Shown here piece after piece: positions 32,660 through 40,821 of a DNA stretch of 64,000 nucleotides. Under the pieces are notes generated by a model. The model was not told the origin of the DNA, did not search any database, and worked only from the letters and a program-made list of their open reading frames with translations. The stretch comes from Pseudomonas nitroreducens NBRC 12694. GTDB lineage: Bacteria > Pseudomonadota > Gammaproteobacteria > Pseudomonadales > Pseudomonadaceae. Within the stretch, counting starts at the first letter, position 1; the number at the start of each line of letters is the position of its first letter. The DNA is taken from contig NZ_BDAI01000012.1 in the NCBI RefSeq assembly GCF_002091755.1, positions 86,842 through 150,841 of the forward strand, given 5' to 3'. Made by a program: the position numbers and the translations under genes.

Positions 32660-33190
32660 ATGTCCGAACAACCTTTGACCCTCGCCCTGCTGCTCGACAC
32701 GGTGGAGCAGGCGCTATCCACACGATTGACTGAGATCGGCGCCTTTCTGCGTGGCCCACTCAAGCAAGCGCCGGCGACACTTCCTGCGCTGGCGCTGGAG
32801 TACGCCGGCCTGCTGCCCGGCCGTGATCCCGGCAATGGGCAGACCGCACTGGTCTGCCGACTCCAGGCGCGCATTCTGGTAGCAAGGGATGACGCGCAAG
32901 CCGAGGCCTTTGCACTGCGCAACGTCGCCGCGCTGGCCATGCTATTGCGCGCCCAGAACTGGGGGCTGGAACTGGAGCCGGTCAGCTTCATCCAGGCCCA
33001 GCCGGACAGCGAAAGTCCTGCGCTGGCGACGTGCCGGGCGTGGCTGGTCGAGTGGCAGCAACCGGTATTGCTCGGTGAAACGGAATGGCCGTGGGAAGAC
33101 CAGCCGCCGGGCAGCCTGGTGCTGGGGTTCGATCCCGAGACCGGGCCCGGCCATGAGGACGACTACTTCGACCCTGGAGCGCTGCAATGA
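32660..33190 (+). CDS. Tailocin protein of unknown function, possible tail completion protein
   Basis: 176 residues from ATG 32660 behind AAGGAG. No motif recognised; Trp/Pro/Glu-rich C-terminus (ETEWPWEDQPPG). Its place between holin and the spike gene, with a 4-base overlap into gpV, matches the hypothetical gene of R-pyocin clusters. A tail-terminator or completion role is guessed from P2 synteny only. Confidence 0.6.
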   Translation: MSEQPLTLALLLDTVEQALSTRLTEIGAFLRGPLKQAPATLPALALEYAGLLPGRDPGNGQTALVCRLQARILVARDDAQAEAFALRNVAALAMLLRAQNWGLELEPVSFIQAQPDSESPALATCRAWLVEWQQPVLLGETEWPWEDQPPGSLVLGFDPETGPGHEDDYFDPGALQ

Positions 33191-33750
33191 ACCAGGACTA
33201 CGTGAGTGCCGAGCACGACCGCATGCTGGCTGCGCTGGTCATGCCATGCGAGGTGGTAGCGGTGGACCTGGCGGCGGCGCGGGTACGCGTTCGGTCCGGC
33301 GAGTGGACCAGCGCCTGGGTGCGCTGGCACGCACAGGCCGCTGGTGCCGCTCGGCACTGGCGCGCGCCGAGCCTGGGCGAGCAGGGCGTATTGCTGAGCC
33401 CGTCAGGCATGGCCGCGATGGGCACCTTCGTGCCCGGCTTGTTCGGGGCGGCAGCGGCTGCACCGAACAATCGCGGCGAGGTGGCGAGCTGGCATTTCCC
33501 CGATGGCGCGGTGCTGAGCTACGACTGGCAGGCGCATCGCTACGATCTGCAACTGCCTGCCGGCAGTGCAACGGTGAAGGTCGGCGGTACCCAGGTGGTG
33601 ATCGATCCGGGTGCGGTGACCGTCTCTGCCGCGAGCATCCAGCTGACCGGGCCGGTGAACATCAAGGGCGCGCTGACGGTGAACGGCAATATCAGCAGCA
33701 CCGGCTCGATCATGGACACCGCCGGCAACAGCAATCACCACACCCACTGA
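33187..33750 (+). CDS. Tailocin baseplate spike protein (P2 gpV-like)
   Basis: 187 residues. An N-terminal OB-like region is followed by a repetitive beta-helix (VSAASIQLTGPVNIKGALTVNGNISSTGS) and a C-terminal NHHTH, the His-x-His metal site that holds iron at the tip of contractile spikes. It pierces the target outer membrane when the sheath contracts. Overlaps the upstream gene by 4 bases (ATGA). Confidence 0.9.
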   Translation: MNQDYVSAEHDRMLAALVMPCEVVAVDLAAARVRVRSGEWTSAWVRWHAQAAGAARHWRAPSLGEQGVLLSPSGMAAMGTFVPGLFGAAAAAPNNRGEVASWHFPDGAVLSYDWQAHRYDLQLPAGSATVKVGGTQVVIDPGAVTVSAASIQLTGPVNIKGALTVNGNISSTGSIMDTAGNSNHHTH

Positions 33751-33771
33751 CGACAGTCGATTATCAACCCG

Positions 33772-33790
33772 GGCCCGCCATGTGCGGGCC
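33772..33790 (+). terminator. Terminator-like hairpin after gpV
   Basis: GGCCCGC-CATGT-GCGGGCC followed by TTTGCATTTC, inside the tailocin operon and 22 bases before the next ATG (33813). Confidence 0.5.
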
Positions 33791-33812
33791 TTTGCATTTC
33801 TGGAGACCTGCC

Positions 33813-33863
33813 ATGGGCAAAGAATCCTGTGCGCACCCTGAGTGGCGGAGGGCGCGGCCATGA
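33813..33863 (+). CDS. Possible 16-residue ORF before the gpW gene
   Basis: ATG 33813 is preceded by TGGAGA at good spacing; the frame stops in CCATGA, overlapping the gpW start. It may serve translational coupling. The peptide (MGKESCAHPEWRRARP) is not recognised. Confidence 0.35.
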   Translation: MGKESCAHPEWRRARP

Positions 33864-34186
33864 TCGGCATGGATCGGCGCAACGGTCAGCCGCTCAGTGG
33901 GCTGGCACACCTGAAACAATCCATCGAGGACATCCTCGGTACGCCGCTGGGCAGTCGACGCATGCGCCCCGAGTACGGCAGTCGCCTGCGGCGCATGGTC
34001 GACCTGCCGGTGACCGAGGGCTGGAAGGGCGCGGTGCAGGCGGAAGTGGCCCGCGCCATCGGCCGCTGGGAGCCGCGCCTGCGCCTGAGTTCCGTGCAGG
34101 TGACGGCGGTGATGGGCGGGCGCGTTTCGCTGCGCTTGCGCGGCATCTATCTGGGTGACGAAGTTGGTCTGGAGGTGGCGGCATGA
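33860..34186 (+). CDS. Tailocin baseplate protein (P2 gpW-like, gp25 family)
   Basis: 108 residues from ATG 33860 with GGAGG eight bases before; an upstream in-frame GTG is less likely. The conserved region LKQSIEDILGTPLGSRRMRPEYGSRLRRMVD is the gp25/W signature of the inner baseplate. It helps nucleate the sheath on the baseplate. Overlaps gpJ by 4 bases. Confidence 0.92.
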   Translation: MIGMDRRNGQPLSGLAHLKQSIEDILGTPLGSRRMRPEYGSRLRRMVDLPVTEGWKGAVQAEVARAIGRWEPRLRLSSVQVTAVMGGRVSLRLRGIYLGDEVGLEVAA

Positions 34187-35073
34187 GCCTCATCGACCTG
34201 TCCCAGTTGCCCGCCCCGGAAGTGGTGGAAAACCTCGACTACGAGAGCCTCTACGACGAGCTGCTGGCAGATTTCCGCAGTGCCATGGGTGAGGCCTGGA
34301 GCGCCGCGCTGGAGTCCGATCCGGTGGTCAAGCTGCTGGAGTTGGCGGCCTACCGGGAGCTGCTGCTGCGCGCCCGGATCAACGACGCCGCCCGTGCCGT
34401 GATGCTCGGCTACGCGACCCAGGGCGACCTCGATCAACTGGCCGCCGGTTACAACGTCAAGCGCCTGGTGATCCAGCAGGCGGACGCCACCACCTCGCCG
34501 CCGACACCGGCCGTGCTGGAGGGTGACGACTCGCTGCGCAACCGCACCCAGTTGGCCTTCGATCAGCTTTCGGTGGCCGGCCCGCGCAACGCCTATGTGG
34601 CCTTCGCGCTCGGCGCCGACGGGCGCATCGCCGACGTCTCGGCGGTCAGCCCGCAGCCGTGCGAAGCACTGGTCAGCGTGCTGTCTTCCGAGGGCAACGG
34701 CGCTGCCTCGGAAGGGCTGCTCCAGGCGGTGCGCACGGCTCTGAACGATGAGGATGTGCGCCCGGTAGGCGACCGCCTCACGGTGCAGTCCGCCGCCATC
34801 GTGCCTTACCAGGTCGATGCCGTGCTCTACATCTACCCGGGGCCGGAGGCCGAGCTGATCCAGCAGGCTGCCGAGGCTTCGCTGCAGAGCTACATCGCTA
34901 CCCAGCGCCGCATCGGCCGGGATATCCGTCGTAGCGCGCTGTTTGCCGCCCTGCATGTGGAAGGCGTGCAGCGTGTCGAACTGGCGAAGCCGGCAGCCGA
35001 CGTGGTGCTCGACTCCACCCAGGCGGCCTATTGCAGCGGCTACCAGATCCGCGTCGGTGGCTCCGATGAGTAG
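34183..35073 (+). CDS. Tailocin baseplate wedge protein (P2 gpJ-like)
   Basis: 296 residues with the Baseplate_J profile: SLIDLSQLPAPEVVENLDYESLYDELLADF at the N-terminus and a C-terminal region ending RVELAKPAADVVLDSTQAAYCSGYQIRVGG. Forms baseplate wedges together with gpI. Coding overlaps the gpI start by eight bases. Confidence 0.92.
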   Translation: MSLIDLSQLPAPEVVENLDYESLYDELLADFRSAMGEAWSAALESDPVVKLLELAAYRELLLRARINDAARAVMLGYATQGDLDQLAAGYNVKRLVIQQADATTSPPTPAVLEGDDSLRNRTQLAFDQLSVAGPRNAYVAFALGADGRIADVSAVSPQPCEALVSVLSSEGNGAASEGLLQAVRTALNDEDVRPVGDRLTVQSAAIVPYQVDAVLYIYPGPEAELIQQAAEASLQSYIATQRRIGRDIRRSALFAALHVEGVQRVELAKPAADVVLDSTQAAYCSGYQIRVGGSDE

Positions 35074-35680
35074 CCGCCTGCTGCCGATCAACTCGACGCC
35101 GCTGGAGCGTGCGCTGGCCGATGTGCAGGTCGGTGACCTGCCGGTACCCCTGCGCGAGCTGATGGACCCGCAACGCTGCCCGGTCGCGCTGCTGCCCTAT
35201 CTCGCCTGGGCCTGGTCGGTGGACCGCTGGGACCCGGCCTGGAACGAGGCGGTGAAGCGCAAGGCGGTGGCCGCTGCGTTCCGCATCCATCAGCACAAGG
35301 GAACCATCGCCGCGCTCCGGCGGGTGATTGAGCCGCTGGGTTACCTGATCGAGATCATCGAGTGGTGGCAGGGCTCGCCCATGGGCGAGCCGGGCACCTT
35401 CCGCCTGCGCATCGGCGTACTCGACAGCGGTATCAGCGAAGAGATGTACCAGGAGGTGGAGCGTCTGATCGAGGACGCCAAGCCGCTCACGCGGCACCTC
35501 ATCGGGCTGGATATCAGCCTGGAATCCCAGGGGCGGATTACCGTCGGCTCCGGGCAATACGACGGCGACATCGTCACCGTCTATCCCTACCTCCCGGATG
35601 TGATCGAAGCGATCGGCAGCCACGGCTTGCCGGGCCGGGAGCACACCATCGATAGCTTGAGTGTCTACCCATGGCAGTAA
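35066..35680 (+). CDS. Tailocin baseplate protein (P2 gpI-like)
   Basis: 204 residues from ATG 35066 (MSSRLLPINSTPLERALADV); the frame is open upstream inside gpJ. The motif LPYLAWAWSVDRWDPAWNEAVKR is the phage tail protein I signature. It connects wedges and fibres. Overlaps the fibre gene by 10 bases, so J-I-fibre are translated as a tightly coupled block. Confidence 0.92.
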   Translation: MSSRLLPINSTPLERALADVQVGDLPVPLRELMDPQRCPVALLPYLAWAWSVDRWDPAWNEAVKRKAVAAAFRIHQHKGTIAALRRVIEPLGYLIEIIEWWQGSPMGEPGTFRLRIGVLDSGISEEMYQEVERLIEDAKPLTRHLIGLDISLESQGRITVGSGQYDGDIVTVYPYLPDVIEAIGSHGLPGREHTIDSLSVYPWQ

Positions 35681-38013
35681 CCTACTACGCACTACTCACC
35701 ACGATCGGTGCCGGCAAGCTGGCGAATGCCACTGCGCTGGGCACCTCCCTGAAAATCACCCAGCTCGCCGTCGGCGACGGCGGCGGCAACGTACCGACGC
35801 CCGATGCCAGCCGCACGACTCTGGTCAACGAAGTCCGTCGTGCGCCGCTGAACCGGCTGAGTGTCGACCCGGCGAACAGCTCGCAGATCATCGCCGAACA
35901 GGTCATCCCCGAGGACGTGGGTGGCTGGTGGATCCGCGAGATGGGCCTGTACGACGAAGCCGGCGCGCTGATCGCCTACGCCAACTGCGCGCCCTCCTAT
36001 AAACCGCAACTGGCCGAAGGCAGCGGCCGCACCCAGACCGTGCGTATCGTGCTGATCGTCAGCAACGCGGCGTCGGTGGAGTTGAAGATCGATCCGAGTG
36101 TGGTGTTGGCAACTCGCGAGTACGTCGATAGCGCCATCGTCAGCGCGATGAACCGTCAGGACATCAAGAAATCGGTTCGGGTGGCCACCACTGCCAGCAT
36201 CACGCTCAGCAACACCCAGACCGTTGACGGGGTGGCGCTGAGCATCGGTGACCGAGTCCTGGTGAAGAACCAGACCAACGGCAGCCAGAACGGTATTTAC
36301 ACAGTTGCCACTGGCGCCTGGATTCGAGCCGACGATGCCGACGAAAGCGCCGAAGTCACGCCTGGGCTCACTGTGCCTGTTGAGAGTGGCACGCAGAACG
36401 CGGACACCATCTGGCTGCTGATCACCGACGCTCCTATCGTTCTTGGCACCACTGCGCTGGCATTCCAGAACATCACCAACGGCCTCGCTCGGCTGCAGTC
36501 GCCAGCCTTTACCGGCTCGCCAACTGCGCCTACGCCTGCCACTGCGTCGAGCGATGCGAGCATTGCAACCACGGCTTTTGTCCGTGCTGCCATGGCTTTG
36601 TTCGGCATCGGCAATACTTCGGTTGCGCCGACTCTCGCCGACTTCAACGACGAAAGCCAGGGAGCGGGTTTTTACTACACCGGCTCTGCAACGCTGAACC
36701 CGCCACCGGGTACTTCGGGACAAGGCTTCGTTCTGTACAAGGTCTATGGCACTGGTGCGTTCCAGCTATTCAGCCAGTATGGTCACGCCAACCTCATGTA
36801 CCGCAGCAAATCCGGCACTGCATGGACCAACTGGCGTCAAGTGGGACGAGAGGCTCTTCGGCTTGTTGGTTTGGGTGATGTTGACGTCAATGTCATTAAT
36901 GACATCGATGATGCCACTGTGGGTAGTGGCATGTACTACACCAGTTCGACAGACCCTAACCGCCCGCTGGGCACCAACGGAATAGTTCTGCACAAGATCA
37001 CTGGCAGCGCGGGCTTCCAACTGTTCCAGCCAGGTGGCCTTGACCGCCTGGTGTACCGCCGACGTGCTGGTGGTGTTTGGCAGGGCTGGCGTGACATTGA
37101 CTCCAATGTCTTTGGCATCGGCAGCACGACGTTCCAGCCCCATTGGCCTAATGCCAGCCTTGATGACTGTACGGGCGTGCTGACCGGTATTTACCGCACC
37201 ATTTCCACTACGACGGCCGGGTTGCCCGCAGGCGTAAACACGGCGTCCGTCGTGAAGTTCTGGATCCGCGACGCTCTGTCTGCTGGCGTCTATCAGGTTG
37301 TGCAAGAACTGATCAACACCACCACTGGAAAGCGATTTACCCGCGTTGCTCCCAGTAATGGCACTGCAGTTGCCCCCAATTGGAGTGCGTGGCGGGAAGA
37401 GGCGTACACCGACAGCCCGGCATTCACCGGGGTGCCAACTGCGCCGACGGCAGCAGCAGGTGCGGATTCCACGCAATTGGCTACGACTGCATTTGTCCAG
37501 TCTGCAGTCTCCGCGGTAACGGGGGCTGCACCCGCGACACTGAATACCCTGGCCAAGCTTGCAACGGCTCTGAACAACGACCCGGCGCTAGCCGCGACAA
37601 TCAACAGTGCGTTGGCACTCAAGGCGCCCCTGGCAAGCCCGGCGTTGACTGGGGCCCCTACGGTACCGACTGCGGCTGCCGGCGCAAACTCGGCGCAGAT
37701 TGCCAACACTGCGTTTGTCCAGAATGCCCTGGCGTTTGCTTCGGGCAAGAGCGTCTATGGCGGTTACCAAGCGCTTCCTGGAGGGACGATGCTCCAGTAC
37801 GGTGCGTTTCTGATCTCGGAGAATGGGAAGTTCACCGGCAGTTTCCCGATTGCGTTCCCGACGGCCTGCGTTGCCTTGGTGGTTTCGAGCCCCGGCTACA
37901 ACTACATCCTCAATGGTGAGGGGATCAGCAGGACGCAATACACCATCGAGGGCTACACGTTGGCGGGAGCCATCGCTAACGTTGGCTTCCGTTGGATTGC
38001 CATTGGCTATTGA
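35671..38013 (+). CDS. Tailocin tail fibre (receptor-binding protein)
   Basis: 780 residues. An N-terminal P2-type attachment domain (1-150), then a DRVLVKNQ-type shaft module (165-270). Three phage-fibre repeats of the SPAFTGxPTAPT kind start near 277, 582 and 656. Between the first two are about three pyocin-knob-like modules (YYTGS..., MYYTSS..., IYRTIS...). The C-terminus is a head domain ending WIAIGY, the gp53-like type. The fibre sets killing spectrum. DNA from about 36.2 kb looks less GC-extreme than the baseplate genes, consistent with exchange of specificity modules. Confidence 0.9.
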   Translation: MAVTYYALLTTIGAGKLANATALGTSLKITQLAVGDGGGNVPTPDASRTTLVNEVRRAPLNRLSVDPANSSQIIAEQVIPEDVGGWWIREMGLYDEAGALIAYANCAPSYKPQLAEGSGRTQTVRIVLIVSNAASVELKIDPSVVLATREYVDSAIVSAMNRQDIKKSVRVATTASITLSNTQTVDGVALSIGDRVLVKNQTNGSQNGIYTVATGAWIRADDADESAEVTPGLTVPVESGTQNADTIWLLITDAPIVLGTTALAFQNITNGLARLQSPAFTGSPTAPTPATASSDASIATTAFVRAAMALFGIGNTSVAPTLADFNDESQGAGFYYTGSATLNPPPGTSGQGFVLYKVYGTGAFQLFSQYGHANLMYRSKSGTAWTNWRQVGREALRLVGLGDVDVNVINDIDDATVGSGMYYTSSTDPNRPLGTNGIVLHKITGSAGFQLFQPGGLDRLVYRRRAGGVWQGWRDIDSNVFGIGSTTFQPHWPNASLDDCTGVLTGIYRTISTTTAGLPAGVNTASVVKFWIRDALSAGVYQVVQELINTTTGKRFTRVAPSNGTAVAPNWSAWREEAYTDSPAFTGVPTAPTAAAGADSTQLATTAFVQSAVSAVTGAAPATLNTLAKLATALNNDPALAATINSALALKAPLASPALTGAPTVPTAAAGANSAQIANTAFVQNALAFASGKSVYGGYQALPGGTMLQYGAFLISENGKFTGSFPIAFPTACVALVVSSPGYNYILNGEGISRTQYTIEGYTLAGAIANVGFRWIAIGY

Positions 38014-38021
38014 GGTGATTC

Positions 38022-38543
38022 ATGACGATCTTTTACTCGCCCCAAACGCGGGGCTTTTATGTTGATAGCGTCCACGGCGAGTCGATTCCGGATGACCGGA
38101 TCGAAGTATCCGAAGACAAGCACTGGGAATTGTTGGCCGGCCAGCAGGAAGGCAACTCCATCGTCGTTGTCGATGGCACACCTGTTCTGCAAAAACTGGA
38201 CGTTGAGAGAACAACCGAGGAGTGGGAGCGGAGCATTGCTCATCGACGCTATTCCGAGGAAATTTCTGGCATCGAGGTTGCGGGTGCGCGATTCGAAACT
38301 ACCCGAGACAGCCAAAGCCTCATCGGCAGCGCAGTAGTACATGCGATGGATAATCCCAATTACACCTGTCTTTGGAAAACGGACGATGGATTCAAGGAGA
38401 TGAGCGGTGCTGAATTGCGTTCGGTACTGAGCGAGGTCCGAGCCCACGTTCAGGCGTGCTTCGATCGCGAAGCCGTTCTACTCGATCACCTGAAGGCTGG
38501 CACCTTGACTGTGTCCATGCTCGATGAGGGCTGGCCTGCCTGA
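38022..38543 (+). CDS. Tail fibre assembly chaperone with DUF4376-like domain
   Basis: 173 residues. The N-terminus MTIFYSPQTRGFYVDSVHG is typical of pyocin fibre-assembly proteins; the C-terminal part (about 88-165) resembles DUF4376. Such chaperones fold or trimerise the cognate fibre and usually co-vary with it. Base composition is lower in GC than the flanking structural genes, like the fibre tip, so fibre and chaperone probably moved together. Confidence 0.82.
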   Translation: MTIFYSPQTRGFYVDSVHGESIPDDRIEVSEDKHWELLAGQQEGNSIVVVDGTPVLQKLDVERTTEEWERSIAHRRYSEEISGIEVAGARFETTRDSQSLIGSAVVHAMDNPNYTCLWKTDDGFKEMSGAELRSVLSEVRAHVQACFDREAVLLDHLKAGTLTVSMLDEGWPA

Positions 38544-38595
38544 CTCGACCACTGTAACTCCGCCCGCCACACGCTGTGGCCTGGGCAAACCACCC

Positions 38596-38618
38596 AACCG
38601 CCTCCCGGCGGTTTTTTT
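38596..38618 (+). terminator. Intrinsic terminator between fibre and sheath genes
   Basis: AACCGCC-TCCC-GGCGGTT running into seven T residues, directly before the sheath ribosome site. A textbook terminator, although genes on both sides belong to one structure. Confidence 0.75.
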
Positions 38619-38636
38619 ATGTCTGGAGAAAACCCT

Positions 38637-39797
38637 ATGAGCTTCTTTCACGGCGTCACCGTGACCAATGTCGACGTCGGTGCGCGCACCATTGCGCTGC
38701 CGTCGTCCTCGATCATCGGCCTGGTGGATACCTTCACCCCCGATGCCAAGCTGACTGCCCAGGCGGACATGCCCGTGCTGCTCACCAACCTGCGTGAAGC
38801 GGCCGCCGCCTTCGGTACCGCATCGGCCATCTACAAGTCCTGCACCGCCATCTTCACCCAGTCCGCCGCAGTGGTCGTGGCGGTCGGCGTGGCGAAGGTC
38901 GAGGATGCTGCGCAGCAGACTTCCTCGATCATCGGCAGCGTCACCGAAGCCGGCCAGCGTACCGGCCTGCAGGCGCTGCTCGATGGCAAGTCGCGCTTCA
39001 ACGCCCAGCCGCGCCTGCTGATCGCGCCGAAACATTCCGCCACCCAGGCGGTCGGCACCGCCATGGGCGCGCTGGCCGAGAAGCTGCGCGCCATCGCCAT
39101 CGTCGACGGCCCCAACACCACCGACGAGGCGGCGATCGCCTACGCCGGCGAGTTCGGCAGCAAGCGCATCTACCTGGTCGATCCGGGCGTGCAGTACTGG
39201 GACACCGCCAGCAGCGCCACCGTTGACGCACCGGCATCCGCCAACGCCGCCGCGCTGTTCGCCTGGACCGACAGCCAGTACGGCTTCTGGTCCTCGCCGT
39301 CGAACAAGGAACTGCTCGGCATCACCGGCACCGGCCGCCCCATCGAGTTCCTCGACGGCGACGAGACCTGCCGCGCCAACCTGCTCAACAACGCCAACAT
39401 CACCACCATCATCCGCGACGACGGCTACCGCCTGTGGGGCAACCGCACCCTCTCCAGCGACGCCAAGTGGGCCTTCGTGACCCGCGTGCGGACCATGGAC
39501 ATGGTGATGGACGCGATCCTCGCCGGGCACAAGTGGGCGGTCGACCGCGGCATCACCAAGACCTACGTGAAGGACGTCACCGAGGGCCTGCAGGCCTTCA
39601 TGCGCGACCTGAAGAACCAGGGCGCGGTGATCGACTTCGAGGTCTATGCCGACCCGGAACTCAACACCGCCAGCCAACTGGCCCAGGGCAAGGTGTACTG
39701 GAACATCCGCTTCACCGATGTACCGCCTGCCGAGAACCCCAACTTCCGCGTCGAGGTGACCGATCAGTGGCTCACCGAAGTCCTGGACGCAGCTTAA
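38637..39797 (+). CDS. Tailocin contractile sheath protein (P2 FI-like)
   Basis: 386 residues from ATG 38637 with TGGAGA upstream, the same length I recall for the R2 pyocin sheath. Conserved FI features: MSFFHGVTVTNVDVGARTIALPSSS at the N-terminus and a C-terminal GKVYWNIRFTDVPPAENPNFRVEVTD. Contraction of this sheath drives the tube through the envelope of the target cell. A terminator lies just upstream; the tube gene follows after 12 bases. Confidence 0.95.
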   Translation: MSFFHGVTVTNVDVGARTIALPSSSIIGLVDTFTPDAKLTAQADMPVLLTNLREAAAAFGTASAIYKSCTAIFTQSAAVVVAVGVAKVEDAAQQTSSIIGSVTEAGQRTGLQALLDGKSRFNAQPRLLIAPKHSATQAVGTAMGALAEKLRAIAIVDGPNTTDEAAIAYAGEFGSKRIYLVDPGVQYWDTASSATVDAPASANAAALFAWTDSQYGFWSSPSNKELLGITGTGRPIEFLDGDETCRANLLNNANITTIIRDDGYRLWGNRTLSSDAKWAFVTRVRTMDMVMDAILAGHKWAVDRGITKTYVKDVTEGLQAFMRDLKNQGAVIDFEVYADPELNTASQLAQGKVYWNIRFTDVPPAENPNFRVEVTDQWLTEVLDAA

Positions 39798-39809
39798 GGA
39801 GAACCCCAG

Positions 39810-40313
39810 ATGATTCCGCAGATCCTCACCAACACCAACCTCTTCGTCGACGGCGTCAGCTTTGCCGGTGACGTGCCCTCCCTGACCCTGCCGACCCTCA
39901 AGGTGAAGACCCAGGAGTACCGTGCCGGAGGCATGGACGCTCCGGTCCTGCTCGACGTCGGCCTGGAGGCCATGGAGGCAAAGTTCACCACCAACGGCGC
40001 GCGCCGCGAGGCCATGAAGTTTTTCGGCCTGAGCGACCAGGGAGCATTCAACGGCACCTTCCGCGGCTCCTTCAAGACCCAGAAGGGTGGCACTGTTCCA
40101 GTGGTCGCCACCGTCCGTGGCCTGCTCAAGGAGATCAACCCGGGCGACTGGAAAGCCGGCGACCTGGCCGCCTGCACCTACAGCGTGGCGGTCACCTACT
40201 ACAAGCTGGAAGTCGAGGGCCGCGAGATGTTCGAGATTGACCCGGCCAATTCGGTGCGCAAGATCGACGGCGTCGACCAGCTCGCCGCCATGCGTAACGA
40301 CCTGGGCGTCTGA
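39810..40313 (+). CDS. Tailocin inner tube protein (P2 FII-like)
   Basis: 167 residues: MIPQILTNTNLFVDGVSFAGDV then VTYYKLEVEGREMFEIDPANSVRKIDGVDQLA, the FII tube signature. Hexameric rings form the ion-conducting tube that depolarises the target. AAGGAGA precedes the ATG. Confidence 0.95.
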   Translation: MIPQILTNTNLFVDGVSFAGDVPSLTLPTLKVKTQEYRAGGMDAPVLLDVGLEAMEAKFTTNGARREAMKFFGLSDQGAFNGTFRGSFKTQKGGTVPVVATVRGLLKEINPGDWKAGDLAACTYSVAVTYYKLEVEGREMFEIDPANSVRKIDGVDQLAAMRNDLGV

Positions 40314-40324
40314 GGAGAGCCGTG

Positions 40325-40666
40325 ATGCAAGACTCTGTCAAACAGCCCGCGTGGCTGAGCCTTTCCGAGGACGCGGCGGTGGTGAAGCTGTCCCGTCCGA
40401 CCTCCTGCAACGGCGTCGATGTGGACGTCCTCACCCTGCGTGCGCCGACCGTGCGTGACATCCGCCTGGCCAGCAAGGTGGCCAGTGATGACGAGGAGCG
40501 CGAGCTGCAACTGTTCGCCTCGCTGGTGCAGGTCAGCCGTCAGGACCTGGAGGGGCTCAAGCTCAGCGATTACCAGCGCCTGCAACACGCCTACTTTCGC
40601 CTGGTGCGAGAGGACGACGATGAGCTTCGCGCTGATGCGCCAGCTGGCGCGGCGACTGGCGACTGA
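40325..40666 (+). CDS. Tail assembly chaperone (P2 gpE-like)
   Basis: 113 residues from ATG 40325; a GTG one codon earlier is possible. GAGGAG precedes it. Position between tube and tape measure and the fold-like core (DVLTLRAPTVRDIRLASKV) suit the gpE chaperone that coats the tape measure during assembly. The last 46 bases overlap the next short reading frame in another register. Confidence 0.85.
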   Translation: MQDSVKQPAWLSLSEDAAVVKLSRPTSCNGVDVDVLTLRAPTVRDIRLASKVASDDEERELQLFASLVQVSRQDLEGLKLSDYQRLQHAYFRLVREDDDELRADAPAGAATGD

Positions 40667-40745
40667 GTCGGGCTTCACGGCCGGCGAACTGGAGTGCATG
40701 ACCCTCAGCGACCTGCGTTGGTGGCTGGGGGACGAGGCGGGCTAG
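40620..40745 (+). CDS. gpE'-like tail assembly product in an alternative frame
   Basis: 41 residues if it starts at ATG 40620, with GAGAGGA seven bases before. FTAGELECMTLSDLRWWLGDE resembles the short P2 GpE/E' module. Relative to gpE the frame is +1 (equivalently -2), not the -1 of P2, and I found no slippery heptamer. It may be a separately initiated protein or the tail of a frameshifted E-E' fusion. Confidence 0.65.
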   Translation: MSFALMRQLARRLATESGFTAGELECMTLSDLRWWLGDEAG

Positions 40746-40821
40746 TTCGCCCTCGCGGAGCGTCGGGTGACCGGCGCTCCCTTGTCGTTGAAGTGACGAA
40801 TGTCGTCAGAGGGCGAGTGAA

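Noticed and set aside
33700..38700. CRISPR-like repeats in the tailocin region
   Set aside because: The repeats are in-frame protein repeats of the tail fibre, not spaced direct repeats with unique spacers.
40560..40666. A P2-type slippery heptamer for E-E' frameshifting
   Set aside because: No X-XXY-YYZ run found in the overlap, and the E' frame is +1/-2 relative to E.
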